From the NCBI GenBank assembly GCA_027563145.1, contig CP071306.1, positions 558,001 to 622,000 on the forward strand: DNA of 64,000 bases, given 5' to 3'. Shown piece by piece: positions 17,776 to 26,199 of this stretch; position 1 is the first letter of the stretch, and every line of letters starts with the position of its first letter. The notes under the pieces were generated by a model. The model had not been told where the DNA came from. It made no database searches and saw only the letters and a program-made list of their open reading frames with translations. The translations under genes were made by a program, and so were the position numbers. The stretch comes from Halocatena halophila. GTDB taxonomy: Archaea > Halobacteriota > Halobacteria > Halobacteriales > Haloarculaceae.

Positions 17776-17840
17776 CCTTCAGGCGAGCCAGAGATATAGA
17801 CCAACTATTATATACGGGTGTTGCCAATAGACAAGCAGAA

Positions 17841-18962
17841 ATGGGAACTGTTGAACTGCAGCAGCTGCGAAAGCGATTTGGATCTGGGGACGACGCGGTC
17901 GTCGCCGTCGATGACCTCTCGCTCGAGCTCGAAGACGGGGAGTTTCTGGTGCTTGTTGGGCCATCGGGCTGTGGGAAATCGACAACGCTGCGAATGATCG
18001 CCGGACTCGAGAGCGCAACCGACGGAGATATCCGAATCGGTGAGGAGTCAGTCACGGACTTCGAACCCCGCGACAGGGACATTGCCATGGTGTTTCAGAA
18101 CTACGCGCTCTACCCACACATGACGGCGCGTGAGAACATGGCGTTCGGGCTGAAAATGAACTCCTCGCTGGACGAAGCGACGATCGACGACCGGGTCACC
18201 GACGTGGCACAGACGCTATCGATCGAGCCGTTGCTCGACGATACACCCAGTGAGCTCTCCGGTGGCCAACAACAGCGTGTCGCGCTCGGTCGGGCGATCG
18301 TCCGCGAACCCGCGGTGTTTCTGATGGATGAGCCGTTATCGAATCTCGACGCCAAGCTTCGCTCGCAGATGCGAACCGAACTCCAGGCACTGCAAGAGAC
18401 GCTCGACACCACCACCATCTACGTCACCCACGACCAGACCGAAGCGATGACGATGGGTGATCGAATCGCGATTCTGAACGAGGGCGAACTCCAGCAGGTC
18501 GGAACACCACTCGAGTGTTACAACACACCCGCCAACCAGTTCGTAGCCGGATTCATCGGCTCGCCTTCGATGAACTTTCTGGATGTTACTCACGACGCCG
18601 GGACGCTCACACACGAGGCGTTCACCTACGAACTCTCCGAGGCAACCACAGAGCTACTCGAAGACCAGACGGACTACGTCATGGGGATTCGACCAGAGGA
18701 TCTCGATCTTACACCCGACGGGGCGATCGATGCGGACGCAGAGGTGGTTGAGCCGCTTGGTGATCTCTCGCACGTCCACGCCCGGGTTGGAGAGACGCTC
18801 GTGACGGCGACCGTACCAGCAGGCACACAGCTCCCAGCTGGCGAATCACTGACGCTCTCAGTTCCCGAATCTCGACTTCACATTTTCGATCACTCAAGCG
18901 GCGAGGCAGTCAAAAACTCCGACGGTCCAACGCAGGAACAACCCCTGATTGCTGCGGAGTAA
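17841..18962 (+). CDS. ABC sugar transporter ATP-binding protein (MalK/UgpC-like)
   Basis: A 373-residue ATPase with Walker A GPSGCGKST (40-48), Q-loop FQNYALYPHM, signature LSGGQQQR (139-146), Walker B VFLMDEPLSNLD (about 159-170) and switch His in YVTHDQ. After about residue 240 comes a TOBE/MalK-type regulatory domain (MGIRPEDLDL, AEVVEPLGDLSHVHARVG). It powers the CUT1 importer. TTATATA at 17808-17814 lies about 30 bases before the ATG, so an internal promoter is possible. It converges with the glucose dehydrogenase-type gene, leaving four bases between stops. Confidence 0.93.
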   Translation: MGTVELQQLRKRFGSGDDAVVAVDDLSLELEDGEFLVLVGPSGCGKSTTLRMIAGLESATDGDIRIGEESVTDFEPRDRDIAMVFQNYALYPHMTARENMAFGLKMNSSLDEATIDDRVTDVAQTLSIEPLLDDTPSELSGGQQQRVALGRAIVREPAVFLMDEPLSNLDAKLRSQMRTELQALQETLDTTTIYVTHDQTEAMTMGDRIAILNEGELQQVGTPLECYNTPANQFVAGFIGSPSMNFLDVTHDAGTLTHEAFTYELSEATTELLEDQTDYVMGIRPEDLDLTPDGAIDADAEVVEPLGDLSHVHARVGETLVTATVPAGTQLPAGESLTLSVPESRLHIFDHSSGEAVKNSDGPTQEQPLIAAE

Positions 18963-18966
18963 CGCC

Positions 18967-20043
18967 TCAGCGCTCTCCGAATTCGATAACTGTTTTGATT
19001 CGATCGTCTCCGCCTGCAAACGCCTCCTCGATTGCTGTCGGTTCGAATACGTCCGTGATGAGCGCTTCGGGCAACCAGTCCGGATATGCCTGCAGTGTCT
19101 TGATTGCGCGCTCGTACTGGGCCACGTTGGAGTTGACACTCCCAAGAATCGCTTTATTCTGTAACACCAGTTCACTGTGAAGGGAGCCTCCGTCGATCTC
19201 AAACGACCAATCGTCAGGAAGCCCGAGCAACGCGGCCACACCGTTTGGCGCGAGCGCGTAAACCGATTCGAATGCGTGTTTTGCAAAGCCGGTTGCTTCA
19301 TACACGAAATCAACGGGTGGATGTGTGTCGGCGAACTCCCCAACCGGCGTTTCCCGCGAATCGACGTACGTACTCCCCAGTCGCTCGATGATCTCGATCG
19401 TCGGATCCGGTCGGTCTCGACGACCCAGACAGTACGTTCGCTCGAAGCCATTGTCGTGTAACATCGCGAGCGTCAGCAGACCGAGCGGTCCGTTGCCGAG
19501 CACGAACGCGCTGTCGGGCTGCCACTCGAACGCAGAGCGACTCGCCCGTGCGTGTTCGAGTGCTTTTTCGGCGTTGCTGATCGGTTCGACGAGAAAACCA
19601 TGCGCAGCGAGCTCATCGGGAATCCGAACGAGAAACTCCGGACGACTGGTGAAATACTCGGCCATATATCCATGAGCCCCAACGATCCCGCGCTCTACGT
19701 ACTCGTCTGCCGGTGCCATGTCCGGTTCTCCCCGATCGAACCACACTGGGGGCTGCTCGTATCGTCCGTTCGGTGGCCGACGAACCGTTGGGACGACGAG
19801 ATCGCCAGCAGAAAATGACGTTCCATTCGATTCTTCGACGACCGCTATGGCCTCGTGGCCGAGGATCTGGTAGTCACCGTCTGCCGGAAATCCGCCGTGT
19901 GAGCCATTGAGGACCTCAAAATCGGTGCCATCAATCCCGACGCGAAGCGTTCGCAACAGCAGTTCTTCAGGCCCCGGCTCTGGGGTCTCAAGGTCTCTCA
20001 GTGTTGGCGTCGTTGCGCCACGCTCAACGACGATCGCCTTCAT
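18967..20043 (-). CDS. Zinc-dependent glucose 1-dehydrogenase-type MDR enzyme
   Basis: A 358-residue medium-chain dehydrogenase closely resembling haloarchaeal glucose 1-dehydrogenase. It has the Zn ligand set Asp38 (GIDGTDFE), His63 and Glu64 (LGHEAIAV), the nucleotide loop LGNGPLGLLTL, and CLGRRDR after the second strand, whose two Arg suggest NADP+. The known enzyme oxidises glucose to gluconolactone at C1. In this island the same chemistry could turn a free amino sugar into its aldonic acid. It is transcribed opposite to the importer, from the gap before the PIG-L gene. Substrate is inferred. Confidence 0.9.
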   Translation of the reverse strand: MKAIVVERGATTPTLRDLETPEPGPEELLLRTLRVGIDGTDFEVLNGSHGGFPADGDYQILGHEAIAVVEESNGTSFSAGDLVVPTVRRPPNGRYEQPPVWFDRGEPDMAPADEYVERGIVGAHGYMAEYFTSRPEFLVRIPDELAAHGFLVEPISNAEKALEHARASRSAFEWQPDSAFVLGNGPLGLLTLAMLHDNGFERTYCLGRRDRPDPTIEIIERLGSTYVDSRETPVGEFADTHPPVDFVYEATGFAKHAFESVYALAPNGVAALLGLPDDWSFEIDGGSLHSELVLQNKAILGSVNSNVAQYERAIKTLQAYPDWLPEALITDVFEPTAIEEAFAGGDDRIKTVIEFGER

Positions 20044-20555
20044 CGGCGACCACCACGACAGTCGGTGATTACAGATCCGATGCTATCGGCAGCGTTGCTC
20101 GGAGCACCCATGGGAACTCGTTCTGGTGGGGAAGGTATGAATCTACCGACACGATTTCGATTCGCCAGAAAGACGCCTTGTTCGCGCTGAAATCACGCGA
20201 TCCACCGCGTTCGAACAGTCCGAATTCACGGGGAAATCATCAATCAGCAGATCGAGTGTTCACCGCTCGTGGACACTCCCACGGATAGCCACCCATTCAT
20301 GTTCCATCGACGACACGACCCGTCTGAAACAGTTACAGTACTGGTATATGATACAAATTAGGAGAAAGGCTGGTGGCTGATGACAATCAGAGGTCGCTGG
20401 TGATCTCCCGAGGTGGCTGGTGGACACTTATCCGACCTGAAGATCCTGATCTGAGCGCTGTTTCGTTGCCATAAACAATGAATTTGCAACTATCAGAACG
20501 TGGTAGTGAAACTGATCAAAAGGTATTTGTGTACAGTGTGCTGTTAGGAAGCTGT
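20044..20555. other. 512-base gap with possible decayed reading frame
   Basis: This gap separates two divergent genes, so promoters for both should lie here. On the minus strand 20069-20240 is open for ~57 codons and reads with protein-like composition (FPREFGLFERGGSRDF, then SYLPHQNEFPWVLRATL) to a TAA at 20069-20071. No start codon opens it, and an adjoining piece in another frame (MEHEWVAIRGSVHER, about 20260-20300) precedes it. It may be a frameshifted gene relic of unknown family. The rest shows only the regulatory repeat near 20465-20490. Confidence 0.35.
20465..20490. promoter_or_regulatory. Inverted repeat containing an IclR-palindrome half-site
   Basis: GTTGC at 20465-20469 and GCAAC at 20486-20490 form an inverted repeat around CATAAACAATG (20470-20480). 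The first eight bases of that core match the half-site of the palindrome next to the IclR gene. It lies about 66-90 bases before the PIG-L start, a plausible operator position. Regulation by the IclR protein is inferred. Confidence 0.4.
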
Positions 20556-21269
20556 ATGCATTTGTTAGCCATCGTGGCCCACCCGGACGACGCCGACATT
20601 TTTTGTGGTGGGACGTTAGCGAAGCACGCAGACCGCGGTGACACCGTTACGATCGCCCATATGACACGCGGAGAGTTCGGTGGGTTCGGTGAAACCACCG
20701 AGTCGGAGGTGGCAACCACACGCGAGAACGAAGCACAGAAAGCGGGGGCTGAGCTCAACGCAGATGAAGTTGCGTTTCTGGGATTTGCGGACGGTCGGAT
20801 TACACACACCTACGAAAACCGGGTACGGATCGTGAATGCCATTCGCCAGTACGACCCAGACCTGATTCTTACACATTTCCGCGACGACTTGCACCCAGAC
20901 CACAAGGCTACAGCACGGCTGGTGACAGACGCATACTACATGGCGTCGATCGAGCTGTTCGAAAGCGAATACGAACCGTGTGATCCGGAGAACGTGCTGT
21001 TTTTCGGCAAGCCAACTTCTTCGTTCGAGCCCTCGCTGTTCGTGGATATCTCCGAGTACACCGACCAGAAGCGGCGTGCTATCGAACAGCACGAATCGCA
21101 GATCGAGTTTCTCACAGAGCATGGGGGCATCGATTCGGAGTTCGACAATCTGCTCGATGGAATTGCCGCAGAGGACACCGTCCGTGGCAAACGTGTGGGC
21201 GTAGGGGCGGCCGAAGGATTTGCTACACTTCACGAAACTGCCCAGGAGTATCTGACTGTAGATCGGTAG
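20556..21269 (+). CDS. PIG-L/LmbE-family deacetylase
   Basis: A 237-residue member of the PIG-L family, zinc enzymes that remove acetyl groups from N-acetylglucosamine and related amino sugars. The metal motif AHPDD is at residues 8-12, and the third-ligand region appears as HFRDDLHPDHKAT. I started at the ATG at 20556 because MHLLAIVAHPDD is the standard family opening; an ATG 26 codons upstream overlaps the inverted repeat. It runs 57 bases ahead of ridA in the same direction. In the island it would supply the free amino group on which the PLP enzyme acts. The true substrate is unknown. Confidence 0.9.
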   Translation: MHLLAIVAHPDDADIFCGGTLAKHADRGDTVTIAHMTRGEFGGFGETTESEVATTRENEAQKAGAELNADEVAFLGFADGRITHTYENRVRIVNAIRQYDPDLILTHFRDDLHPDHKATARLVTDAYYMASIELFESEYEPCDPENVLFFGKPTSSFEPSLFVDISEYTDQKRRAIEQHESQIEFLTEHGGIDSEFDNLLDGIAAEDTVRGKRVGVGAAEGFATLHETAQEYLTVDR

Positions 21270-21326
21270 CGTTTTGAAAGCACAGTGTCGTTGCAGAACT
21301 GCTGTACTGACAGCGCCATCCAATCC

Positions 21327-21707
21327 ATGGAAGAAATATCGACTGACGACGCACCAGCAAGCATTGGGCCGTTCTCACAGGGAATCATCGACGGCGAGAC
21401 GATTTACGTCTCCGGACAGGGACCCGTTGATCCAGAAACCGGTGATATCGTCGGCGATACCCCCGCCGAACAGACACGACGGACGCTCGAAAACGTCGAA
21501 GCCGTACTCGAAGCTGCCGGAAGTACTCTCGATGATGTCGTAAAGGCAACCGTGTTCGTTAAAGACATGCGCTACTATGATGCGGTTAACGAAGTGTACG
21601 GCGAGCACATGTCGGAGCCGTATCCGGCACGGAGCGCGGTTGAAGTGGTTAAGCTCCCCGTCGATATCGATGTGGAAATCGAAGTGATCGCATCGCTCGC
21701 CGAATGA
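21327..21707 (+). CDS. ridA: RidA-family enamine/imine deaminase
   Basis: A 126-residue RidA (YjgF/YER057c/UK114) protein with SIGPFSQGI, VYVSGQGP-like IYVSGQGPVDP, the ENVEAVLEAAGSTLDDVVK helix and the catalytic Arg in YPARSAVEV. RidA hydrolyses reactive enamine/imine intermediates released by PLP-dependent dehydratases and ammonia-lyases. Its presence after the PIG-L gene, in an island with a SelA/DgaE-like PLP enzyme, supports a deaminating step on an amino sugar acid. Start is the ATG at 21327, since upstream in-frame sequence lacks family similarity. Confidence 0.92.
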   Translation: MEEISTDDAPASIGPFSQGIIDGETIYVSGQGPVDPETGDIVGDTPAEQTRRTLENVEAVLEAAGSTLDDVVKATVFVKDMRYYDAVNEVYGEHMSEPYPARSAVEVVKLPVDIDVEIEVIASLAE

Positions 21708-22015
21708 TCGATCGAAAATCTCCCGTCCCAAAGGAACGGGGAAACATAAATAACGGAATTTTAAGTATAACAGCATTTCTTCTCTGAATCCCATATTGCC
21801 GTGTTTTTGCTCAATAATTACCCAGGTATAAAGTAGTATCCAGGATTTTAATTTATTTTTGTAAAATTTCACACGTTCGGAGGTAGTTCTGAGATAGTGA
21901 TTCAACTATTTCTGTCCAAAACGGAAAGGAAGTGTAATTCTAAAGGCAACTATTTATAGAGCATCGGAATGGAACTAGTACGGAACAGAAATGAACTGCG
22001 ATCCAGAGCGTACAG
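21708..22015. other. A+T-rich intergenic stretch
   Basis: This 308-base gap separates ridA from the convergent phosphodiesterase-like gene. It is A+T-rich with T-runs (for example TTTTAATTTATTTTTG near 21845) that would serve as terminators for both genes. I see no gene or repeat in it. Confidence 0.45.
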
Positions 22016-23560
22016 TTAGCTCATATATCCCAGCTGCTCGAGCCTGTCTGTCACCTTCTCCGACTGGCCGGGATCATATCTATCATCGAGCGCAAGCGGT
22101 TCTCGTTGGTCGAATTCCGGCTGATTCACCAGCACATCAAGAACCTCTCCACGCATATCGGACGGAACGTCGCACTCGAACGTCGCGAGCAGCGTCGGTG
22201 CCACGTCGAGAATGCTGATCCGATCGATTTCGCCACGGTCGTCGAAATCCGGTCCAGCGGCCACGAATATCCCATTGGGCGTGTTTTCGGCTGCCCACCG
22301 ATCCGGTCCGGTCTGAACGTTTCCGCCACCCATACCATCGTTGACGTGGACGCCCGGTCGCTGATCAACGACGACCTGTGGTCCCTCATCAGTGAAGGGG
22401 CCAGAGTACACCGCACTCCCGCGAACGACGCGCGTGAACAGTGGTCCGTCCGAATCACGTACCGACTCGAGATCAGCAATTAGCTCCTCGGCGACGGCAT
22501 CGACATCGAACGCGGGATTAATGTAGATCGGTCCTTGCGAGCTTGCGACTGCCTTCGTGCGGTCGAGATCGATGGCGTCGAGTTTCCTGGCCCGTTTGAT
22601 TCCCGCGCTCTGCGGGACGAGTTGCTGGATCCGTTCTGGGACGATTGCCGCGAGCGGATCGACGAGCCCGGCACGTTTTGCAAGCGCAAGGACGTTTTCT
22701 CTGTTGATGCCCAGGGGTCGCAGGAAATCTTCGACGGTTTGGGTGCGTTGTTGGTAACCGTGTTCGGCGAGCCACTCGTTGATGTAAAACTCGGTAGTAG
22801 TCGGGGCGCTGCCGTGATCGGAGACGATCACCAGATTCACGTCATCGAGGGCTTTGAGTCGACCAATCCACTCATCGACGAGTGTCCATGCTCGCTTGCT
22901 GGGTTCCTCGTCCCAGAAAAAGTGATGGAGGACATTCAGATAGAACAGGGTGACGTGAACGAGATCGAGCTCTTTGCGTTCGAACAGGTCGAGAGCGACG
23001 GCAAACCGCTGTTCGAGCACGTCGAGGATCGCCTCAACCTCTTCGCCTCGTTCTTCGTTCGATGAGATCAGCGGGTCGGGATGGACCTCGTACTCGTGCT
23101 CGCGTTCGAGCGTCGTGGCCAGTGCTTCGGGATGCGTGTAGCCAGAATCGATCGATCGATACTCGCCCTCAACGGTTCCCGGACCGCCACAGACGAGTGG
23201 TCCATCGATCTCCCGTGGCGGATACATCGTTGGCATGTTGACGACGCCCGTCGTATACCCCTCATCGTTCAAATAATCCCACAGCTCTGCCGTTCGGTAA
23301 TCGCGACTGTCGATCGTACTGATTTCGCCGGCCTCAAGGTCGACACGCTCGAACCAGTAGACGCCAAATCCACCGGGATCCTTTCCTGAAGAATAACACT
23401 TCCAGTTCGGAAACGTAACCGGCGGAAGACAGCTGTTGTGGCCGGCCCAGACGCCTTCCTCGCGAAGGGCCCGAAGATTGGGAAGCTCTCCCGACGCGAT
23501 CCAGGGCTCAAGCAGCCGCCAGCTCGCACCGTCGAGACCCACGACAAACGTTCGGCTCAT
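22016..23560 (-). CDS. Alkaline-phosphatase-superfamily phosphodiesterase/nucleotide pyrophosphatase-like protein
   Basis: A 514-residue type-I phosphodiesterase-like enzyme without signal peptide. Metal ligands fit the superfamily: Asp10 in VVGLDGASW, Thr49 as the nucleophile in PPVTFPNW, and the VIVSDHGSAP block. Haloarchaea often carry these genes beside glycosyltransferases and sulfatase-like genes in surface-glycan clusters, where they may act on phosphodiester-linked sugars or lipids. Here it heads the glycan locus together with a flippase-like gene 39 bases upstream on the same strand. I took MSRTFVVG at 23560 as the start, four codons inside the longest frame. Confidence 0.85.
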   Translation of the reverse strand: MSRTFVVGLDGASWRLLEPWIASGELPNLRALREEGVWAGHNSCLPPVTFPNWKCYSSGKDPGGFGVYWFERVDLEAGEISTIDSRDYRTAELWDYLNDEGYTTGVVNMPTMYPPREIDGPLVCGGPGTVEGEYRSIDSGYTHPEALATTLEREHEYEVHPDPLISSNEERGEEVEAILDVLEQRFAVALDLFERKELDLVHVTLFYLNVLHHFFWDEEPSKRAWTLVDEWIGRLKALDDVNLVIVSDHGSAPTTTEFYINEWLAEHGYQQRTQTVEDFLRPLGINRENVLALAKRAGLVDPLAAIVPERIQQLVPQSAGIKRARKLDAIDLDRTKAVASSQGPIYINPAFDVDAVAEELIADLESVRDSDGPLFTRVVRGSAVYSGPFTDEGPQVVVDQRPGVHVNDGMGGGNVQTGPDRWAAENTPNGIFVAAGPDFDDRGEIDRISILDVAPTLLATFECDVPSDMRGEVLDVLVNQPEFDQREPLALDDRYDPGQSEKVTDRLEQLGYMS

Positions 23561-23599
23561 ATTCACATCCACCCGATTGCTGGTGAAAGCTTTTGTTTT

Positions 23600-24625
23600 T
23601 CACTGCGACGTGTCGCTCAGGATCGCGGACAGATTGAGACGACTGAGCGGTATCCATCCCGCCAGCGAGGGTAGATACACGCCGAGGAAGCGATCGGCGA
23701 CGATCACCGGCGCAATCACTCCCTGGGGGACGCCAAGCGCAACGAAGACCAGCGTTGCCGACGCTTCTGCGACGCCGATTCCCCCTGGTGTCAATGGTAG
23801 CAACGTCACGCTGTAGGCTGTCACAAGGACGACAGAGAGTGCCACTGGCGAAAACGGCTCGCCGAAAACGGACAACAACAGCCACACCCTGAGTGCTGGA
23901 AACACCATTCGAGAGCCGACCCAGCCGCCAACATACCGTGCGATGACTCCGGGCTCACCGAGCAACGATCTGAACGTCTCAGTGACCCCGTTGCTAAACG
24001 CCGGAATCTGTTCGGACAGTCGCTTGAGGACACGATCGATCGGTCCAATACGACTTGCAACGGAAAAAATTGGAGCACAGAGTGCAACCAGCGCGTCAAA
24101 CCGCCAGCCTGCAAGCAATGATCCCACGCCTACAAGAAGATACAACCCAATCGACCCCGCGAGGACGACGAGCAGGCCGGGAGAAAACGCATCCAGAAAC
24201 CAGACTAATCCAGCCAGTGCGATGAATCCGTTACAGACGGCATACAACGCGGTATGAACGCCCGTAATCGAGGTTACTGTGCCCCAGTCGTGACCCGTAA
24301 AATGACGCAGCACGACCGGGGCGGCAGATCGACCTGACAGCCGTGAGGGAAGCAGCTGGTTGATGTAGTTCGTGATCAGAGTCGTCCGAATTGCCGTCGA
24401 AAAGGGCGTCGGCTCGATGGCGTTGCAAAGGACGCTCCACATGGAAAACCGACAGAACGTTTCGCCGATCGAGACAACCACAAGAAGCACGACGATCGTT
24501 GGGTCCAGTCCGGCCAGCAGCTGCCGGACGTGCTCCCAGTCGGCACTCGAGAGTAGCCACCCGAGCGTGGCCAGTCCAATCCCATACTGGAGGGCTTTGC
24601 CGAGCTGGTGCCGGCTGATTTCCAT
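23600..24625 (-). CDS. Flippase-like membrane protein (LPG synthase TM/UPF0104 family)
   Basis: A 341-residue protein with about eight membrane helices and the family signatures NYINQLLPSRLSGRSAAPVVL and SVTLLPLTPGGIGVAEASA. These proteins share the membrane domain of lysylphosphatidylglycerol synthase and are thought to move lipids or lipid-linked sugars across the membrane, without the aminoacyl transferase domain. It lies between two alkaline-phosphatase-superfamily genes and probably belongs to the glycan export pathway. It is divergent from the second phosphatase-like gene, 102 bases away. Confidence 0.85.
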   Translation of the reverse strand: MEISRHQLGKALQYGIGLATLGWLLSSADWEHVRQLLAGLDPTIVVLLVVVSIGETFCRFSMWSVLCNAIEPTPFSTAIRTTLITNYINQLLPSRLSGRSAAPVVLRHFTGHDWGTVTSITGVHTALYAVCNGFIALAGLVWFLDAFSPGLLVVLAGSIGLYLLVGVGSLLAGWRFDALVALCAPIFSVASRIGPIDRVLKRLSEQIPAFSNGVTETFRSLLGEPGVIARYVGGWVGSRMVFPALRVWLLLSVFGEPFSPVALSVVLVTAYSVTLLPLTPGGIGVAEASATLVFVALGVPQGVIAPVIVADRFLGVYLPSLAGWIPLSRLNLSAILSDTSQ

Positions 24626-24727
24626 TGGTCGTGTGAACGATCAGATGCGCAAGGATACCTGCGTTGTGGTTTCGGACGCCCGACGGATCGCAAGGGGTAT
24701 CATTTTCGGGCCGAGCACTCATACATA

Positions 24728-25879
24728 ATGAACGACATCGTCCTCGTGACGGCCGACTCCGTTCGGTACGACCACGTCGATTCGATGGAGTTCGTCTCCT
24801 CGTTCGATCCCACCGTCGCCGTTACGGGTGCACACTACACCCGACCGAGTTTGAGCGCACTCCACAGTTCGAGTCTGCTGTCAGCGATCGAGTCACGCGT
24901 TGTCGGGACGACGATCGCCAGAGAGCTCTCTGGAGCCGGCTACACCACGATCGGGCTTGCACCCACGCCACAGACGGATCCTGCGTTCGGCTTCGACACC
25001 GGCTTCGACACGTTCGAAACGTTCAGCGACGGCGGGGGAGACAATCCCCTGAAAAACAGAAACAGTCGCCTCCGGGAATTCCTCGGCGGGTTTGACTCCG
25101 TTCGGCGACTCTATCGTCGGCTCGTCCCGATGGAGGCGGTGCTTGATGGGATCCCCTCCGACGAAGAAGTGATCGACATGGCGATCAAGCGGTTCAACGA
25201 AGCTGCTTCCCCACGATTTCTCTGGGTGCATCTGATGGAAAGCCACCGCCCCTACGGCACAGGCGACAACGCACTGGATAAAGAGCTAGACCGGCGCGCC
25301 GGTGCGGCCGGCAACGACGGCTTCCTTCGGTCGGTCTCGGTCTCCGAATCGGAGATACAGACAATCAAAGCAACGTATCGGGATGCGCTTGGCCGCGTTG
25401 ACACCCAGATCGAGCGATTGCTATCCGAGATCGATGGCGATCCATCGTTCGTGTTCACCGCCGATCACGGCGACGAGTTCGGCGAAGAGGGGTATTTCTA
25501 CCACCAGGGATTCCGTCGGCGGGTGGCCGACACACTCATCGAGGTTCCGGTGGTCACGGATGGGTTCGACCTCGATCGACCGGTGCGAACGAGCCTGCTC
25601 GACGTTGGTCCAACGATTCTCGAACACGCAGACTGTGCGGTTCCAGACTCATTCCACGGCCGGTCGATCGCTGAAGGAGGCTCTGAGACGCTCATCACGA
25701 TTGCTCCGTGGCACGAGGAGGCGACGCTATCGGTCCAGGACGAGACGAAAAAAATCGTGGCAGAAGACGCGTCCGTTTCGCTCGGCAGCGAGCACGGTGA
25801 ATCGACCGCAGAGCGAGCGGACGTTCCCGACGAGATCGAACAGCGGCTACGAAATCTTGGGTACACCGACGCCGGGTGA
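24728..25879 (+). CDS. Sulfatase-like hydrolase/transferase with Thr at the nucleophile site
   Basis: A 383-residue alkaline-phosphatase-superfamily protein resembling sulfatases: Asp10 in VTADSVR, WVHLMESHRPYG, and FTADHGDEFGEEGYFYHQG. In true sulfatases a Cys or Ser in C/S-x-P-x-R becomes formylglycine. Here the aligned segment is YTRPSLSAL, with Thr38 in that place, as in phosphotransferases such as phosphoethanolamine transferases. Phosphodiester transfer or hydrolysis is therefore likelier than sulfate ester cleavage. The ATG at 24728 opens the first beta strand. It belongs to the surface-glycan locus. Confidence 0.83.
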   Translation: MNDIVLVTADSVRYDHVDSMEFVSSFDPTVAVTGAHYTRPSLSALHSSSLLSAIESRVVGTTIARELSGAGYTTIGLAPTPQTDPAFGFDTGFDTFETFSDGGGDNPLKNRNSRLREFLGGFDSVRRLYRRLVPMEAVLDGIPSDEEVIDMAIKRFNEAASPRFLWVHLMESHRPYGTGDNALDKELDRRAGAAGNDGFLRSVSVSESEIQTIKATYRDALGRVDTQIERLLSEIDGDPSFVFTADHGDEFGEEGYFYHQGFRRRVADTLIEVPVVTDGFDLDRPVRTSLLDVGPTILEHADCAVPDSFHGRSIAEGGSETLITIAPWHEEATLSVQDETKKIVAEDASVSLGSEHGESTAERADVPDEIEQRLRNLGYTDAG

Positions 25880-25885
25880 ACTACC

Positions 25886-26189
25886 TCACTCTACCGCTCG
25901 CCTGACGGCTCGCGCTTGAGGGCGTTTCCGGTTGATCGCCAAGAGCTTAGCTCTTATCAGCTCGCCAGAAGCCTGCAGCTTCTGGCTACCCGTCAGATAT
26001 GATCTGGCGACCGCACTCCAGTCCCGATCGGCAGTGAACCCACACGATGGACAGGAGCAGGCCCCACAGCTGTGTATCGGTTTTTACACCACAGACAACG
26101 CACTCCCTGGTAGTGTTCCGTGGATCAACGGGGATGAAATGCGTTCGTTCCTGCTCGCCGCTTCGTCGCTCGCTGAGGAAGCTTAGCGC
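25886..26189 (-). pseudogene. Decayed C-terminus of an IS200/IS605-type TnpB
   Basis: On the minus strand one frame gives RTHFIPVDPRNTTRECVVCG, the first half of the TnpB zinc ribbon; after KTDTQLW a different frame continues CPSCGFTADRDWSAVARSYL, the second half with its CxxC and the RuvC-III Asp in DRDW. The two join across a frameshift and the rest of TnpB is missing, so this is a relic of an IS200/IS605 (IS1341-type) element. TnpB is an RNA-guided nuclease whose guide RNA overlaps the 3' end of its gene. The relic begins inside the 3' end of the deacetylase gene. Confidence 0.8.
25941..25986 (-). repeat. Two hairpins at the TnpB relic's 3' end
   Basis: AAGAGCT-T-AGCTCTT (25941-25955) is a perfect 7-base stem, and 25964-25986 has a perfect 9-base stem (GCCAGAAGC/GCTTCTGGC) around CTGCA. 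They lie immediately past the zinc-ribbon remnant in the sense direction of TnpB, where IS605-family elements carry their right-end hairpins and the omega-RNA scaffold. They are best read as remains of that end. Confidence 0.55.
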
Positions 26190-26199
26190 TTCAATTAAG

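Noticed and set aside
24728-25879. Annotation as a formylglycine sulfatase
   Set aside because: The nucleophile site is Thr, so sulfatase chemistry is not supported.
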